Positions 41,001-52,313 of a stretch of DNA of 64,000 bases are shown in pieces. The translations under genes were made by a program, and so were the position numbers. How positions within the stretch are numbered: the stretch's first letter is position 1; each line of letters begins with the position of its first letter. The DNA is from Microcebus murinus. Taxonomy: Eukaryota > Chordata > Mammalia > Primates > Cheirogaleidae. The stretch spans positions 26,252,727 through 26,316,726 of the forward strand of contig NC_134115.1 of NCBI RefSeq assembly GCF_040939455.1, given 5' to 3'. Under the pieces are notes generated by a model, which did no database searches, was not told the origin of the DNA, and saw only the letters and a list, made by a program, of their open reading frames with translations.

Positions 41001-41799
41001 GTTAATTTTGAAGTGCAAAGCTTTACCCTGAGCATGCTCTAACTGGCAAATCTGTATTTCACTGTGGTAAGAACGTATTTCTTGTAACTGAGTCACTGGA
41101 CAAAGAATCTAGTTATTTAGTATATAAAACATGTGGCATATAGCAGGTCTTCAGTATTTGTAGAATGAGTTAGTAAAGGCAAAATAAATATAGTGGAATG
41201 CAAAAACAGTAATCCCTAATTCCTGTGTTTTGACATAAAACAAAAACCTTTTAATATAAATTTCAAACCAGACTGGATTTTATCAATGCAACAAACAACT
41301 TCTGAACATCTATATTTTGTGAGATAAAAATTACTCAAGATTAAATTACATGTAATGTTGTACTTTCTAAGCTAAACACAAATACATTTTAGAAATATTC
41401 TCAGCAAAGATTAAGACAAATTCTGCAATAGTTGCTATAATTTTTCAGAGTATTTATTCATTAAATAAGTATTCACCTAGTGCCTATAATATTTGCAAAA
41501 TCTTATGCTTGCTAGGAAGTAATAGATATTTTCTACATTTTTTTAATCTTATGTAATGTGACTAGGAACTTATCAGTAGGAATGAAAATACATACAAGTA
41601 AGGTATATGGTCAGCAAATGTATTTAAGTACTCTATAAGAACAGACAATAAAAGAAATGTCAAAAGGAGCAAGAGGTCACTTTGGAATAGAAAAGTGATA
41701 CAAAGATTTTGGAGATAGTATTTGAAGTGAGTTTTAGGAATGGCTTAAATACAAGCAAAATGGAAGGCATGATAAGCAGCCTCAGAATCAGTACATCTT
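41000..41799. other. Unassigned intronic stretch
   Basis: AT-rich; nothing recognised. Confidence 0.45.
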
Positions 41800-42112
41800 T
41801 TTATAAAAATTTTTTAAATGGGATAGAGTCTTGCTCTGTCACCCAGGCTGGAGTACAGTAGAGTGGCAAGATCATAGCTCACTGCAGCCTTGAACTCCTG
41901 GGCTCAATCAATCCTCCTGCCTCAGCCTCCCAAGTATCTGGGACTACAGGTGCACATCACCAAACCCAGCTAATTTTTCTTGCTTTTTGTAGAGACAGCA
42001 TCTCACTGTGTCACCCAGGCTGGTCTCAAACTCCTAGGCTCAAGTGATTCTCCTGCCTCAGCCTCCAAAGTGCTTGGATTACAGGCATGAGCCACCACAC
42101 CTGGCCCCTCAG
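41800..42112 (-). mobile_element. Older Alu (AluJ-like)
   Basis: Antisense: 'gagtcttgctctgtcaccca' to 'gccaccacacctggcccctc'. It lacks the lemur-type linker. Confidence 0.92.
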
Positions 42113-42335
42113 CATACTTTCTAACAAGAGAGGAGCATTTCTCACCGATGTCAATCGATTTGAAATTATTGACTAGTCTCTCATTAGGCTCCTCAATATC
42201 TCCAAAGCTGGATGACCAGTAAAGGCATGTGGACCTGCATTTTACTGGTGACACAAAACAATTACACTACAGGCTTTGCTGCAAAGGATTACTCAGGTGC
42301 CTGCCCATTGGTATTCATCAAAACTTCCACTGAAG

Positions 42336-42659
42336 CCAGGCGTGGTGGCTCACGCCTGTAATCCTAGCACTCTGGGAGGCCGAGGCAGGCGGATTGCTCG
42401 AGGTCAGAAGTTCGAAACCAACCTGAGCAAGACCCCATCTCTACTAAAAATAGAAAGAAATTAATTGACCAACTAAAAATATATATACAAAAAAAAAGTC
42501 AGCCGGGCATGTTGGCTCATGCCTGTAGTCCCAGCTACTCTGGAAGCTGAGGCAATAGGATTGCTTGAGCCCAGGAGATTAAGGTTGCTGTGAGCTAGGC
42601 TGACGCCATGGCACTCACTCTAGCCTGGGCAACAAAGTGAGACTCTGTCTCAAAAAAAA
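42336..42659 (+). mobile_element. Alu, strepsirrhine-type dimer
   Basis: Starts 'ccaggcgtggtggctcacgc'; A9 tail; target duplication aaacttccactgaa / aaacctccactgaa. Confidence 0.95.
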
Positions 42660-43120
42660 ACCTCCACTGAAAGAACCACTCTGAGGACAAGTACTTAGAG
42701 GACATGCAGTTCTGTCATTCTCTGACATCCTGAGGTCTATCTCCACATCTTTTCAGACCAACCAACATATAGCTACCTGGACAACCTCCCCCTGCCTCTC
42801 CCATAGCCTCAGCCCTACAGAAGAGCTTTGGGGACCCCTTCTTTTGTCACACCTTCAGCTCTAGTTCAAAGGTACTCAAGAGAGGCAATCCTATGAAACT
42901 CTACCTGTGTAAGAAACTTGTTAAGCATAATCATAAGACACAATGTCCATGTAGGAAAAATTCCAATCTGAACTTAGCACAAAGAATGGATGTGCTCATT
43001 TTGAGCAATGGTTTTAGTACAAACACTGTCAACTAGGTAACATAAATATATCTTTACCAGCTGGCACTTAGAAATGTTAGAGGCCAGTAAAAGTGTAGGT
43101 CAATTCACAAAGCATCTTAA
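42660..43120. other. Unassigned intronic stretch
   Basis: No gene or repeat recognised. Confidence 0.45.
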
Positions 43121-43660
43121 ATCTAATTCCAAACGCTGTTTTGTGCTAACAACTGACTTTCTTCTCCCATTAAATGTATAAAAGCACCACTATTTCCCTG
43201 TGTCCTTTGGAACTGCCTTAAATCCTACAGAAAGGTAGGTTGTAAATAAATGACTGATTGGATTTCTCCTTTTGCTAGTGAGGGTAGTCTACCTTTATCC
43301 CTAAATAATCAGATTTATGCCTGGTGGGCAAATGGGCTTGCTGCAGGCCTGCAAGAGATACTGTCCACTATCTCTGCATCTGTCACTGACATTCAGCCAT
43401 GTTGCCACATGTCAGGTACACCAACACCCACACTACCTCACAGCGGAGCACCGAATCAATCAGGACTGCCAAGGAATTCCAGGAATCAACAGACAACTTT
43501 ACACAACCAGAAGGGGGCAAACTCCAGTCATGCCCAGCGATATTGCTGCCAAGTCTCAAAGAATAAGGCAAACCGTGCTTTAAAAAAACTGTCTGGAATT
43601 AGAAATGTCTTTTACACATCACACATGAATGTCTTTATAGTACATATCACGTTCAACACA
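43120..43660 (+). other. Possible old LTR: TATA-like and poly(A)-signal pair
   Basis: A TATA-like tgtataaaagcaccac (about 43177-43192) is followed about 55 nt later by aataaatgac (about 43243), the spacing of an LTR U3-R boundary. Downstream DNA is open over about 138 codons (43250-43663) without a recognised domain. I could not name an LTR family, so this may be unrelated sequence. Confidence 0.3.
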
Positions 43661-43799
43661 CTTTAATGGCCACCTACTTTGTGTTAAAAACAATATGGCC
43701 ATGTTGAAGGGACTTAGGGACAATAGAGTTTCAGGCCTCCCCATGACAGTAGACAGCAGGGACTCCTGGAGAAAGCACAGACCTTGGATATCAGACAGG

Positions 43800-43985
43800 C
43801 ATGGCTCTCTGAGTCTTGCCTTTGCCACTTACTTCCTGTGACTGCAGCCATGTCAGATAACTCTGAGCCTCCATTTCCTCATTTGTAAAAGTCAAGATGA
43901 AGGAGATGATGATGCCCCAGCTAATCTCAGGATTGCTGATGTGCAAAGGATCTAGCAGAGTGTCTGACTTAGTAAATGTTACCTT
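43800..43985 (+). mobile_element. MIR SINE
   Basis: 'ctttgccacttacttcctgt', 'cctccatttcctcatttgta', 'ctagcagagtgtctgactta' in MIR order. Confidence 0.75.
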
Positions 43986-44099
43986 CTCTCCAGTTCACCT
44001 CATTTTTGCCAAAAAAAAAAAAAAACTTTGTCAGCAAGTGAAAACATTCTAGGAAACTAAGTATAATCAAAGGCAAAAATAAAATTACTGTAGAGATAG

Positions 44100-44275
44100 A
44101 AAAATAATAACACACACTCTCATTTGCCTAACAACTCTATCCGGGTGCTGTTATTATCCACGGTTTATAAATGAGGGTGCCAAAGGCTCAGCTATGCCAG
44201 AAAATTTGTCCACGTAAGTGGCACAGTTGGGCTTTGAGTAGTCTGACTCCAGAAGCCCTGCTCTTCACCATCTAA
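44100..44275 (-). mobile_element. MIR SINE
   Basis: 'ctgttattatccacggttta', 'agtggcacagttgggctttg', 'tctgactccagaagccctgc' in reverse MIR order. Confidence 0.7.
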
Positions 44276-45725
44276 AAGTACTGGTTTAAAATATATGAAC
44301 ATAAAATACATGTAGAATTTTCTAGAACAGAGAGAAAGAGGCAATTTATTTCAACTGGAGAATTATGTGCAGGAAGCCTTTGGGGAAAATAGGACATCAG
44401 AGCTGCCCCTTAAAGGAAGAGCAAGATCTCATCTTGGTAGAGAAGGAATGGAAAAGGGGATATGAGGAGGAGGCCTATTGCAGGCTGAGAGACTCCAACC
44501 ACGTGGAGACATAAAAGGACATGATGTGCAGGAAGACGGTGAGAAATTTACATGGATAGATATCCCTTGGCTCATGGACACAACGTGGTGTAAGCCAGCA
44601 GTGGTAATTCTATCCCCACTTGCCAGATAGAGGAATGAAGCACGAGGTAGAATTAGAGAATAGGTTGAGGCCAAATAATGTCACATCTGGAATGTCTTCC
44701 AGGAACATTTGAACCTTAGAGTCAATAATTAGCCACATATGGTTATAGAAGAGAAAATGCATGATGCTACTCATGCTCCAAGAAAGTAACAGTCAATTAT
44801 GTGGAGGAAATGTTAGAATAGGGGTGACAAAACAGTTAGGAGAACCCTGTGATATTTAAGCCAAGAGACAGTAAAGGGTTGAATGGGGGGCAATGGAAAT
44901 GAGCATGCACATAGATATCCCAGAGGGAAACTGGCTGGCCTTGACTATTGATGTGGGTGCCTGAAAAGACTGATATTTTTGGCCAATAAGGAGAAGACAG
45001 GAAGAGGAGAAGGAGGAGGCAGCTAGCAGTCCTTTGAAAAATATCCTTTGAAAAGCAGTGTAATAATAGGGGTGCATTGGGCTGCAATGAAAAGAATACC
45101 CAACCCAGAGGTTTAGACAATAAAGATATTTCATTACCTCCTATAAGAAGTCTGAAGGTAGACAGTTCCAGGGGAGGTTAAATTGCTCCAGTGATGTGAG
45201 AGACTGGGTTGGTGTCTATGAAATCCTCTTAACCTTTCCTCATAGTCTCAAATGGTGGCAGCAGCAACTCAGGTATCCTTTCTTCCCATGAGGGCATCCA
45301 AAAAGGAAGGGCCTCTCTTCCCACATGCCAGAAGCTTCTGAACAGACCTCCTATGTGCCAGCATGTTATTCACTGGCTACCCTCAGCTACCAGGAAGCTG
45401 GCAAAGTAAGTATCTGGTAAATGGAAATAGGAATGCCATGAACGGCTTACACCATAACATACTCATGGGCTGAGTATAATTACAGGCTAGTCAAATTCAG
45501 GATGTGTTAATAAGGACGTCATGGCTACCAGGAGAATATTCTGAGTTCCTAAGCTTGGCCAGAAGATGGGTCTTCACCCTCCCAAGCAAGAGGAAGGGAT
45601 TTTACAGAACACTAGGATTTGTGGTTCAGATTGAGAGAGCTTCTGGTGAAGCAGTCTCAGGTGAGATAGAACTCTCTCTCCTCCCAGCAGTCTTGGGAAT
45701 AAAAGAAAATTAGCTAATTCCCTTT
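44276..45725. other. Unassigned intronic stretch
   Basis: Parts resemble generic mammal-wide old repeats (near 44340-44700, 'gaggcctattgcaggctgag'). None is firm enough to name. Confidence 0.4.
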
Positions 45726-45984
45726 GCCAGGATGACTTAATCCTTTGTGCATGTGCAAGTCCTAACTAGTCTTTAAGGGACAGTTCAATTACCACTTCCT
45801 TCAAAAGGCTTTTTCATCACTGGGCAAGGTGTGCCCCATTGCACTGTTTACATACACCTGGCCATCACTCTGGATGTGTTCACCTTCTAAGTCTGCACAC
45901 ATAAGCTATCATTGAATCCAGGTGGCTTATCTAAATAGCTACTGATTCTGTCCACCTCTCTCCATCTCCATGGCTGGCAATAAC

Positions 45985-46180
45985 TACTGATATCTATTAG
46001 ACATGTACCACATGCCAGATGCATTATTCGTATATTTTATACCGATTAATGCATGTAATCCTTTCAACAACCCCATAAGGCAGACCATAGCAATTATTTT
46101 ATGCATAAGGAAACTTGAAAATAGAAATGTTAAGTAACTTGATCAAATTCACATAGGTAGTAAGTGATAGAGGTACTCTT
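45985..46180 (-). mobile_element. MIR SINE
   Basis: 'accacatgccagatgcatta', 'caaccccataaggcagacca', 'aagtaacttgatcaaattca' in reverse MIR order. Confidence 0.75.
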
Positions 46181-46187
46181 AGGAGTT

Positions 46188-46520
46188 TTTCTGTTTGTTT
46201 GTTTTGAGACAGAATCTTGCTCTGTTGCCTAGGCTAGAGTGCCATGGTGTCAGCCTAGCTCACAGCAACCTCAAACTCCTGGGCTCAAGCAATCCTCCTG
46301 CCTCAGCCTCCTGAGTAGCTGGGACTACAGGCATGGGACACCACACCCAGCTAACTCTTTCTATTTTTAGTTGCCTAACTTTTTTTTTTTTTTCCTATTT
46401 TTAGTAGAGATGAGATCTCACTCTTGTTCAGGCTGATCTTGAACTCCTGACCTCAAGCAATCCTCCCACCTCGGCCTCTCACAATGCTAAGATTACAGGT
46501 GTGAGCCACCATTCCCAGCC
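46188..46520 (-). mobile_element. Alu, strepsirrhine-type
   Basis: Antisense: 'gagacagaatcttgctctgt' to 'tgagccaccattcccagccc', with a T-rich block at 46381-46393 in the linker. Confidence 0.93.
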
Positions 46521-46792
46521 CAGATGACAGTTTAAATGTCACTTGACACTGGGGAAAGCCTTCCCTCCACCCTCTAGTTCAAGTTATCATAGGTCATAGC
46601 AGATTCTGTTAATGTATCACTAAATGATCAACCTCACAAGGGCAGGGCAGAGTTTGTATGCCTCGTTCATCAATTTACCTCCGGCGATGAGCCCAGTGGT
46701 TGCTCAGGAATGAGTCCACTTTTATTATGGCTACAAGTCTCAGATCCCTTGCTAACATGCAAGTTCTTTAAGGTCAAAGACTGTGTCCCTCG

Positions 46793-46863
46793 GGGAAGGG
46801 GGCAATGCAACATATATAATCTAAACATTTATACCCCCATAATATGCAGAAATAAAAAAAAAA
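46793..46863 (+). mobile_element. Minimal L1 3' end (~70 bp)
   Basis: 'gggggcaatgcaacatatat', 'atttatacccccataatatg' and an A11 tail. Flanked by aaagactgtgtccc / aaaaactgtgcccc, a target duplication. It is a very short truncated insertion. Confidence 0.82.
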
Positions 46864-46869
46864 ACTGTG

Positions 46870-48055
46870 CCCCAGGGAAGCATGCAGCTATAAGAAAGAG
46901 AATATGGTCTTTGGCCCATATTAACTCAAATTCTAGTACACCACCACCAAATCTAGATGCAAGCATGATTTCTCAAGTCTCAACTTCCTTAACTGTAAAT
47001 GGGAATAATGACATTGTGAAGACTAAAAAAGACACTGAAAACAATGTGTTAGCAAACCTACCAGCAAATGCCCCTTAGATCCTTCCTTTCCAGATTCATC
47101 TTTGTATGTTAGTAGATCAATGACATAAGCAGTGAGGACACACATCTGAGGTCCAGCAACCACCCCAGACAGTTTATCACAGGCTGTGGCTTCCTTTTCC
47201 ACCGCTTGGTGTACTTGGGTGCCACCAAGTGAAAACATGCAACAGTGCTACCACCATGAGCAAGGGGTTAAGAATATGTCAGGGGCAAAGAGAAGGAAGG
47301 GGACAGAATGAACATGGTACATGTTAAGTATCCACTGAGTATCAGGTATTTTCATACATTATTTCCTTAATACATAGCAAAAGGTAATCTGATTCTATAG
47401 ATAAGGAATTGTAGGCTCTGTGAGGTTAGGTCTCACCTGTGGTCTCGGAATAGGTAAGTGGTGGAGACTCTGACCTGAACCCAGGTCTCTATTTCTCTAT
47501 GGGACTTGCTTCTGTCACCTCAGGGCACTACCTTCAAAACGATTCTCTTCCTCGCTCTTGTTGCTGCGTACGTGTGCATTAAAAGTCCCAAGGCATCTTT
47601 ATGTACCTTAAAAGTCAATCTGACCCTGCTGTATGTGGGAGGAATCAGGCAATTTAGTAAGATTTGAGCACGCAGTGTCTCAAAGCTAACTATTTGCAAA
47701 TGAATTAAACATGTTATAGGCTTTATTTTAAAAAGCTACCTGCCACTTGGGTAGAAAAACTAACTCTGAATTTTGCTCAATACCAAAATGTTGGGTAGAG
47801 GATATTTTTCTAAAATAACCCGACTTTAAATGAGCTTTAATTTAATGTATTAAAAGCAGTTAGTCATTACCATTCTCTGGGCATAAATGAAGTTATGTGT
47901 AATGAGGAAGGAGGTCTAGGAGAGAGGAGGAGGAGAGAGGAAGGTATGTTCCGTCTCTCTGAGATGCTGCCCCAGATCTGGGCTTGAAGTGGACAAATAA
48001 ACTCCTGACACTTCTCTTCTGGTCCCATCACAGAAACTATGTGCTACAATTACTC
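46870..48055. other. Intronic stretch with one MIR
   Basis: A reverse MIR-like block lies at about 47325-47500 ('gtatccactgagtatcaggt', 'tgacctgaacccaggtctct'). Nothing else was recognised. Confidence 0.55.
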
Positions 48056-48059
48056 AAAA

Positions 48060-48235
48060 TGTAATCCACCCACTATGTGTGTCTGAATCTCCTAGAATGC
48101 TTGTTGAAACACCACTTATTGGGGCCCACTCCAGGCTTGCAGATTCCCATTCTCTGAGGATGATCCCCAGAAATCAGCATATTATCAAACACCCCTTAAT
48201 GTTTCTGATTCATCCCAAGGTTTGAGAACAGCTTT
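48060..48235 (+). mobile_element. MER20-like hAT element, diverged
   Basis: 'cttgttgaaacaccacttat', 'tggggcccactccaggcttg', 'ccccagaaatcagcatatta', 'aaggtttgagaacagc' follow the order of MER20-type elements. Confidence 0.6.
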
Positions 48236-48239
48236 AGGA

Positions 48240-49515
48240 GCCCTGTTAAAAATTTAAAGATCACAATGATTCAACATATTCATTTATTTCAAAGGGATAT
48301 TATTTTCTTTTTTTGAACATTGAAAGTTTTTAAATAAAAATATTTATCCCAGCACCTCTAAAGGTGAGACATTCCCATTTTAAAATGAGGGAAATCAAGT
48401 CTTGAGATATACATGGCACGCCCTCTCTTTAAACACAGCCAGAGTGTGTTTAAATCAAATGCCTTGCATCTCGTAAGAGAGCAACAGTCACCAATTCACT
48501 AACTAGGGAGTTCTACACCATATATCTAAGCCACTTGATCAACTCGTTTTTGTATTCAATTCCTAAGGAATTTTATCTGGTGGGGGAATGGCATGTTTTC
48601 TAAATGTATAATTTCAGTGTGATCCTTCCTTAGGAATAGACTCCCTGACTCAACTAATTGCATGTTCAGGACGCTCTTTTATTCTTTTTCTGTACAACCC
48701 CAGAAAAGGTAATTTTCTAGATAAATCACTTCCTTTTCTTACTCCTCTCCACTGGCTAAAGCCAGTCCCCCAACCCACTCTCTTACCGCTACCCTACCCT
48801 ACCAATTAAAATTCTGGATATAGGAAATTAATTTTTGAAAGAAAAAAAAAAAACAAACTAAGACTTGAACAGCTCCTTATGATTAAACTAACACCTGCGA
48901 TCTTTCACAAGTTTAGCAGTCTCTCTTCCTTTGCTTCTTGGGACTTGTCCCAAACCTGAGAGTTCCCTGAAATTTGAGGGCCAGGTCCCCATGCATGGAT
49001 TCATCAGTTTCAGGGTTTATTGGAATCTCCCCATTTGGGAAAGCTCTGAGAGTTTTGTCACCTTGGAAACACAACAGCAGCCTCCCTGAATGTGCACAGA
49101 ACGTTTTTAAGTACCATAAGAAAACAGGGTGTAGTTACCCCCAAATGTAAGAGTCACGATGCAAAACAGTCACTGACTCGGTAATATCTTTAGTCAAAAA
49201 TAGTATCTTCAACCTGACAAATAACATGTGTACTTTTTTTTCCCCCTAACTAAACAGGTCGCTGGAAAACAGCTCAAAAATATCCCATCCCTATATTTTA
49301 TTTTTTTTTGTCTAAAAATGAAACAGCTTCACTTATCACCCTGGCCGAGCCACTACCTGCGTATATGGAGCAGTAAATATTAAACATCAGGTTACCTGTA
49401 TCATTTGTAGAAATCCTGATTTTGGAAAAGCGAGTATAGAAGACACATTCATAGAAGACATTTTGAACCTTAAAATGGAACTGCTTGCTTTGATGCAAAC
49501 AGCTATGGGGTGTGA
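48240..49515. other. Unassigned intronic stretch
   Basis: No gene or repeat recognised. A pyrimidine-rich block at about 49232-49250 is the only compositional mark. Confidence 0.45.
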
Positions 49516-49517
49516 GT

Positions 49518-49519
49518 GT

Positions 49520-49553
<34 letters not shown>

Positions 49554-49569
49554 CAGAGACAGAGAGAGA
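49518..49569 (+). repeat. GA/(AGAGAC)n simple repeat
   Basis: GA units followed by repeated gagaca steps, then GA again. Confidence 0.93.
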
Positions 49570-49849
49570 TATGGCTGAATAATTTCTTTCAGACTATCCC
49601 TTCTAGTATTATGAGTTGTTGAGACTGTATCATCAGTAATTGTCTCCGATGAATTATTGGGTGAATGAAATCAGTTCTTTTTATGCTACGTCCTGGACGC
49701 ACTGATCAAACAACACTGATCAAATGACCCTTCCTCCTGTTATTTCTTTCACAATAAATTCAGCCAGATCTAAGGAGCGCCTAGCCTGTGCCAGGCACTG
49801 TGCCAGGCGCAGGAAATACCAAGATAAATGTAGCAAGGTTCGGGTTTCT

Positions 49850-50540
49850 ACTGGTGAGTTAAGAGGAGCGAGAACAGATCTCCTTGCTCCCCGCTTTGCA
49901 CCTTGCACCGCAGCCGGGACGGCTGTCGAACCAGTAGTGGTGTGAGTACTCCACCGCTCCCGGCTGCTGGGAACTCGTTACTCCCGAGCCAGCCCACGAG
50001 CCTAGCGCCAGGCTTGTCTTTGCGTCCCCAAGAGCCCGAAGCTCCACTCCCAGGCCGCGGCGCCCGCTCCGCACCGAGCGAGCCCGGGACCCCGCAGCGC
50101 GCCGCGCCGGGTCCCTTCCACCTGCCCGCCCGTCGGGGTGCGCGCAGCCTGCGCCCGCTTACTTTGCCGCTGTCGCTCACGCCCAGCAGGTGATCCCGCA
50201 GCACCTCCATGGGGCAGGTCCAGGTGGAGTGGACGAACGTCCCTCGGAAGATGTGCGCCAGGGGTGGCATCTGGGCGGCGCACATGCCGGCGGCGGGGCG
50301 CAGCGCGGGGTCCGCGGGCCGAGCAGGGCGCACCGGGCGGAGGCGCGGCGCGGGCTCTCTGCAGCTGCGGGCGGCTGCCGGGCGGACACCGGCTTGGTGC
50401 TGCCCCCGCGTCCCCGGGCGGTCTCCTGCCCCCTGCAGGCCGCGCCCAGAGGCTGGCTTCCCTCCCTCCCCGATGCCAATAGGATTCTGCTCCCCGGAGT
50501 TGGCTCCGCGCTGCCTGCCGCGGGGTGTGGTCTCTCTCCC
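49850..50540. promoter_or_regulatory. CpG-rich island over GDA exon 1
   Basis: CpG dinucleotides are dense here (for example gcgcgccgcgccggg near 50097) while the rest of the window is CpG-poor outside Alus. The block covers the first GDA exon, its donor and the proximal promoter. Limits are by eye. Many overlapping ORFs on both strands in this block are a by-product of low stop-codon frequency in GC-rich DNA. Confidence 0.8.
50163..50285 (-). CDS. GDA: Guanine deaminase, first coding exon (start codon)
   Basis: Minus-strand exon of 41 codons starting ATG at 50285, reading MCAAQMPPLAHIFRGTFVHS, then TWTCPMEVLRDHLLGVSDSG and a final K. This matches the known N terminus of mammalian guanine deaminase, cytosolic with no signal peptide or membrane segment. 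The donor is GTAAGC at 50162-50157, in phase 0. The start is chosen because it is the family's usual N terminus; the upstream frame stays open for about 100 codons in GC-rich DNA without further homology, so the longer 245-residue ORF is not a coding claim. A second in-frame ATG lies five codons on. The exon sits inside a CpG-rich block, as expected for a promoter-proximal first exon. The 5' UTR must extend right of 50285, but its end cannot be set from sequence. Confidence 0.95.
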
Positions 50541-50600
50541 CACCCCTGCGCTAGTTTGGGATGTGTTAACTGTTTGAGTTATCAAGATCAGCCACAGCTG
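50286..50600 (-). promoter_or_regulatory. GDA: GDA promoter and 5' UTR region
   Basis: GC-rich DNA directly upstream of the GDA start codon. A CCAAT box lies on the plus strand at 50476-50480 (ATTGG as read on the GDA strand), and a CACCC/GC-box type run (ccccacccc) lies near 50539-50547. No convincing TATA box is seen at a suitable spacing, which fits a CpG-type promoter. A GTTAAC sequence near 50567-50572 marks where the base composition falls back to AT-rich. The transcription start is not determined. Confidence 0.65.
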
Positions 50601-51269
50601 AGGCTCGCAAACCAGCTCCCTCCACCGTTGATGCTTGGCACGCCTGAAGGTGTGCCTGCCTTAAACTCTCAGGGCCATTTATTTCTTCAACCTGTAGCAC
50701 CCAGGTGCTGAACTTGCAGAAGCTCAGTGACAGGTGAAAGGTCTGTCGGGGCTGCCCAACTTATGACCGGTTTCATTTTCGGTTCCTGCAGACTGTGGAA
50801 TATGGATGCGTCCTCGCTTGCCGGTCTGGAAGCCTTTCTAGAACCTTACTGTGGGCCCCACAACTGGGGCGGAGGTCAATCTGGACCCCAAACCTCCTCT
50901 CTTCACCTTGAGGCCAATGTTTTTGGTCGTTGTGTCCGTCCACAAACAATTCCAATCCCAATTTCTTTCAAGTACCGCTTTAATTTACTTCCAACTGTAC
51001 AAGGGTAGAAAATTAAGTTAAGTCAAATAGCCAGGGAAGGCAGCGTGGCCTAAGGGCGCTGGAATAGGAATCAAGAAACTATGGGCAAGACCTGTGGGTC
51101 TCAGCTGCCTTATCGCCTTTGGTAATTTAAACAGAGCTTGGAGTGGGTCACTGCTACCACCGCCTCTAGGCCAGCTTCCCTCCCTGCAAACAGCCACAGG
51201 GGCCTTCACTGAGTTCCCCCAGAGAGACCGACTGGTTTCCACTCCGGTCCTCACAAAGCTGTCCCTTCT

Positions 51270-51600
51270 ACCCTGATGCTTCTTTGCCTCCTCACTTGGC
51301 CACTCCTCTCATCACTGGTCTGCCTCAAGTGCCAGGTCTTCGGAGTGACCTTCTCTGACCACCAAGCCAATGGCAGCCCACTGCCAGCAGTTTCTATTCC
51401 ATCAATCCATCTTATTTCTGCCACTGCATGTATCATGTCCATCCTTGTTTATTTCATGTGTTTCCATCTATTCCTGTTTCCCTCCCCCAATACACACACG
51501 CACCAGTAACAGAAGGAGCAGGAGAAATGTCTTGCTTGTGCCTAGAATAATGCCTGGTGTTCCATACATATTTATTGAAGACATGAATGAATGGGTTTTT
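51270..51600 (+). mobile_element. L2 LINE fragment
   Basis: 'ctcctcacttggccactcct', 'gagtgaccttctctgaccac', 'gcttgtgcctagaataatgc', 'tacatatttattgaagacat' follow L2 3' order. Confidence 0.7.
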
Positions 51601-51990
51601 CTGTGAGCACAGCAATAACCTGAGATAAATATCTATTTTGAGTCCCACATAAGGGGTGAGGGTTTCGTTGCAGTGTGTGAGCAGGCTTTCTCTGAATTGC
51701 TGCTTTTATGGCACAGGGCTGAGTTCTATAAATGATTCATTCCCATCTCAGTTCCTTTACTTCCTCCATGCCAAGGTCAAGGGTGACCAACTTATCCTGG
51801 TTTCCCAGACACGTTCCTAATTTTAGCACTGAAAATCTGGCCACCCAGGAAACCCTAGGAACACAGAGATGGTTGGTCGCCCCACCAAGGACTCGGCATT
51901 AGGAATCCCTGAAGCTGAGGTCATTACACTTGTCTCTTGGAGACTTCATCCCCTTCTCCTTGTCACTTTCTCCTGGTTCTGCAGACCTTG

Positions 51991-52280
51991 CGCCCTCCCT
52001 GCAGTCCAGCACACTGAAAAGTCTCCTGACCTAGGCTTGGATATGCACAAACCTCAGAAAGAAAGGTAAAGAGAATGTCTGGCTTTTAATTCAATTACAT
52101 GTTTCCAACAGATGTATGGATTGCCTAACACACATACAGCTAATAATTTCTTTTAATGAAAGCAACCTAAATGTTCAACAATTGATATTAGTTTTGTGAG
52201 TTACAATGTATCTACTCAGTAGAACATTATGCAATTATTTAAAACAATAGGGGAAATATGTAGTCACAATGTTAAACTTT
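51991..52280 (+). repeat. Direct repeat copy A flanking L1 (~290 bp)
   Basis: Runs from 'ccctccctgcagtccagcac' to 'gtagtcacaatgttaaac'. It reappears at 54474-54777 with scattered substitutions and a ~12-bp length difference near 'gcttttaatt'. The two copies bracket the L1 exactly, as a target duplication would. The last part resembles an old L1M 3' region. Confidence 0.93.
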
Positions 52281-52313
52281 TTTTTGTCTACTTTGCTCAC
52301 TACTTTTTAAAAA

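Larger units (their letters stand above)
45730..46710 (+). mobile_element. L2 LINE pieces interrupted by MIR and Alu
   Basis: 'gtctttaagggacagttcaa' and 'ggctttttcatcactgggca' (left) and 'agatgacagtttaaatgtca' and 'ccttccctccaccctctagt' (right) are L2-like. A reverse MIR (45985-46180) and an Alu (46188-46520) lie between. Confidence 0.6.

Noticed and set aside
49848..50585. 245-residue minus-strand ORF overlapping GDA exon 1
   Set aside because: Only the 41 codons from 50285 to 50163 match guanine deaminase. The rest is stop-poor GC-rich UTR and intron, and the reading passes through a good splice donor.
50138..50711. Several plus-strand ORFs of 114-173 residues in the CpG island
   Set aside because: Antisense shadows in GC-rich DNA with arginine, glycine, alanine and proline bias and no domain.
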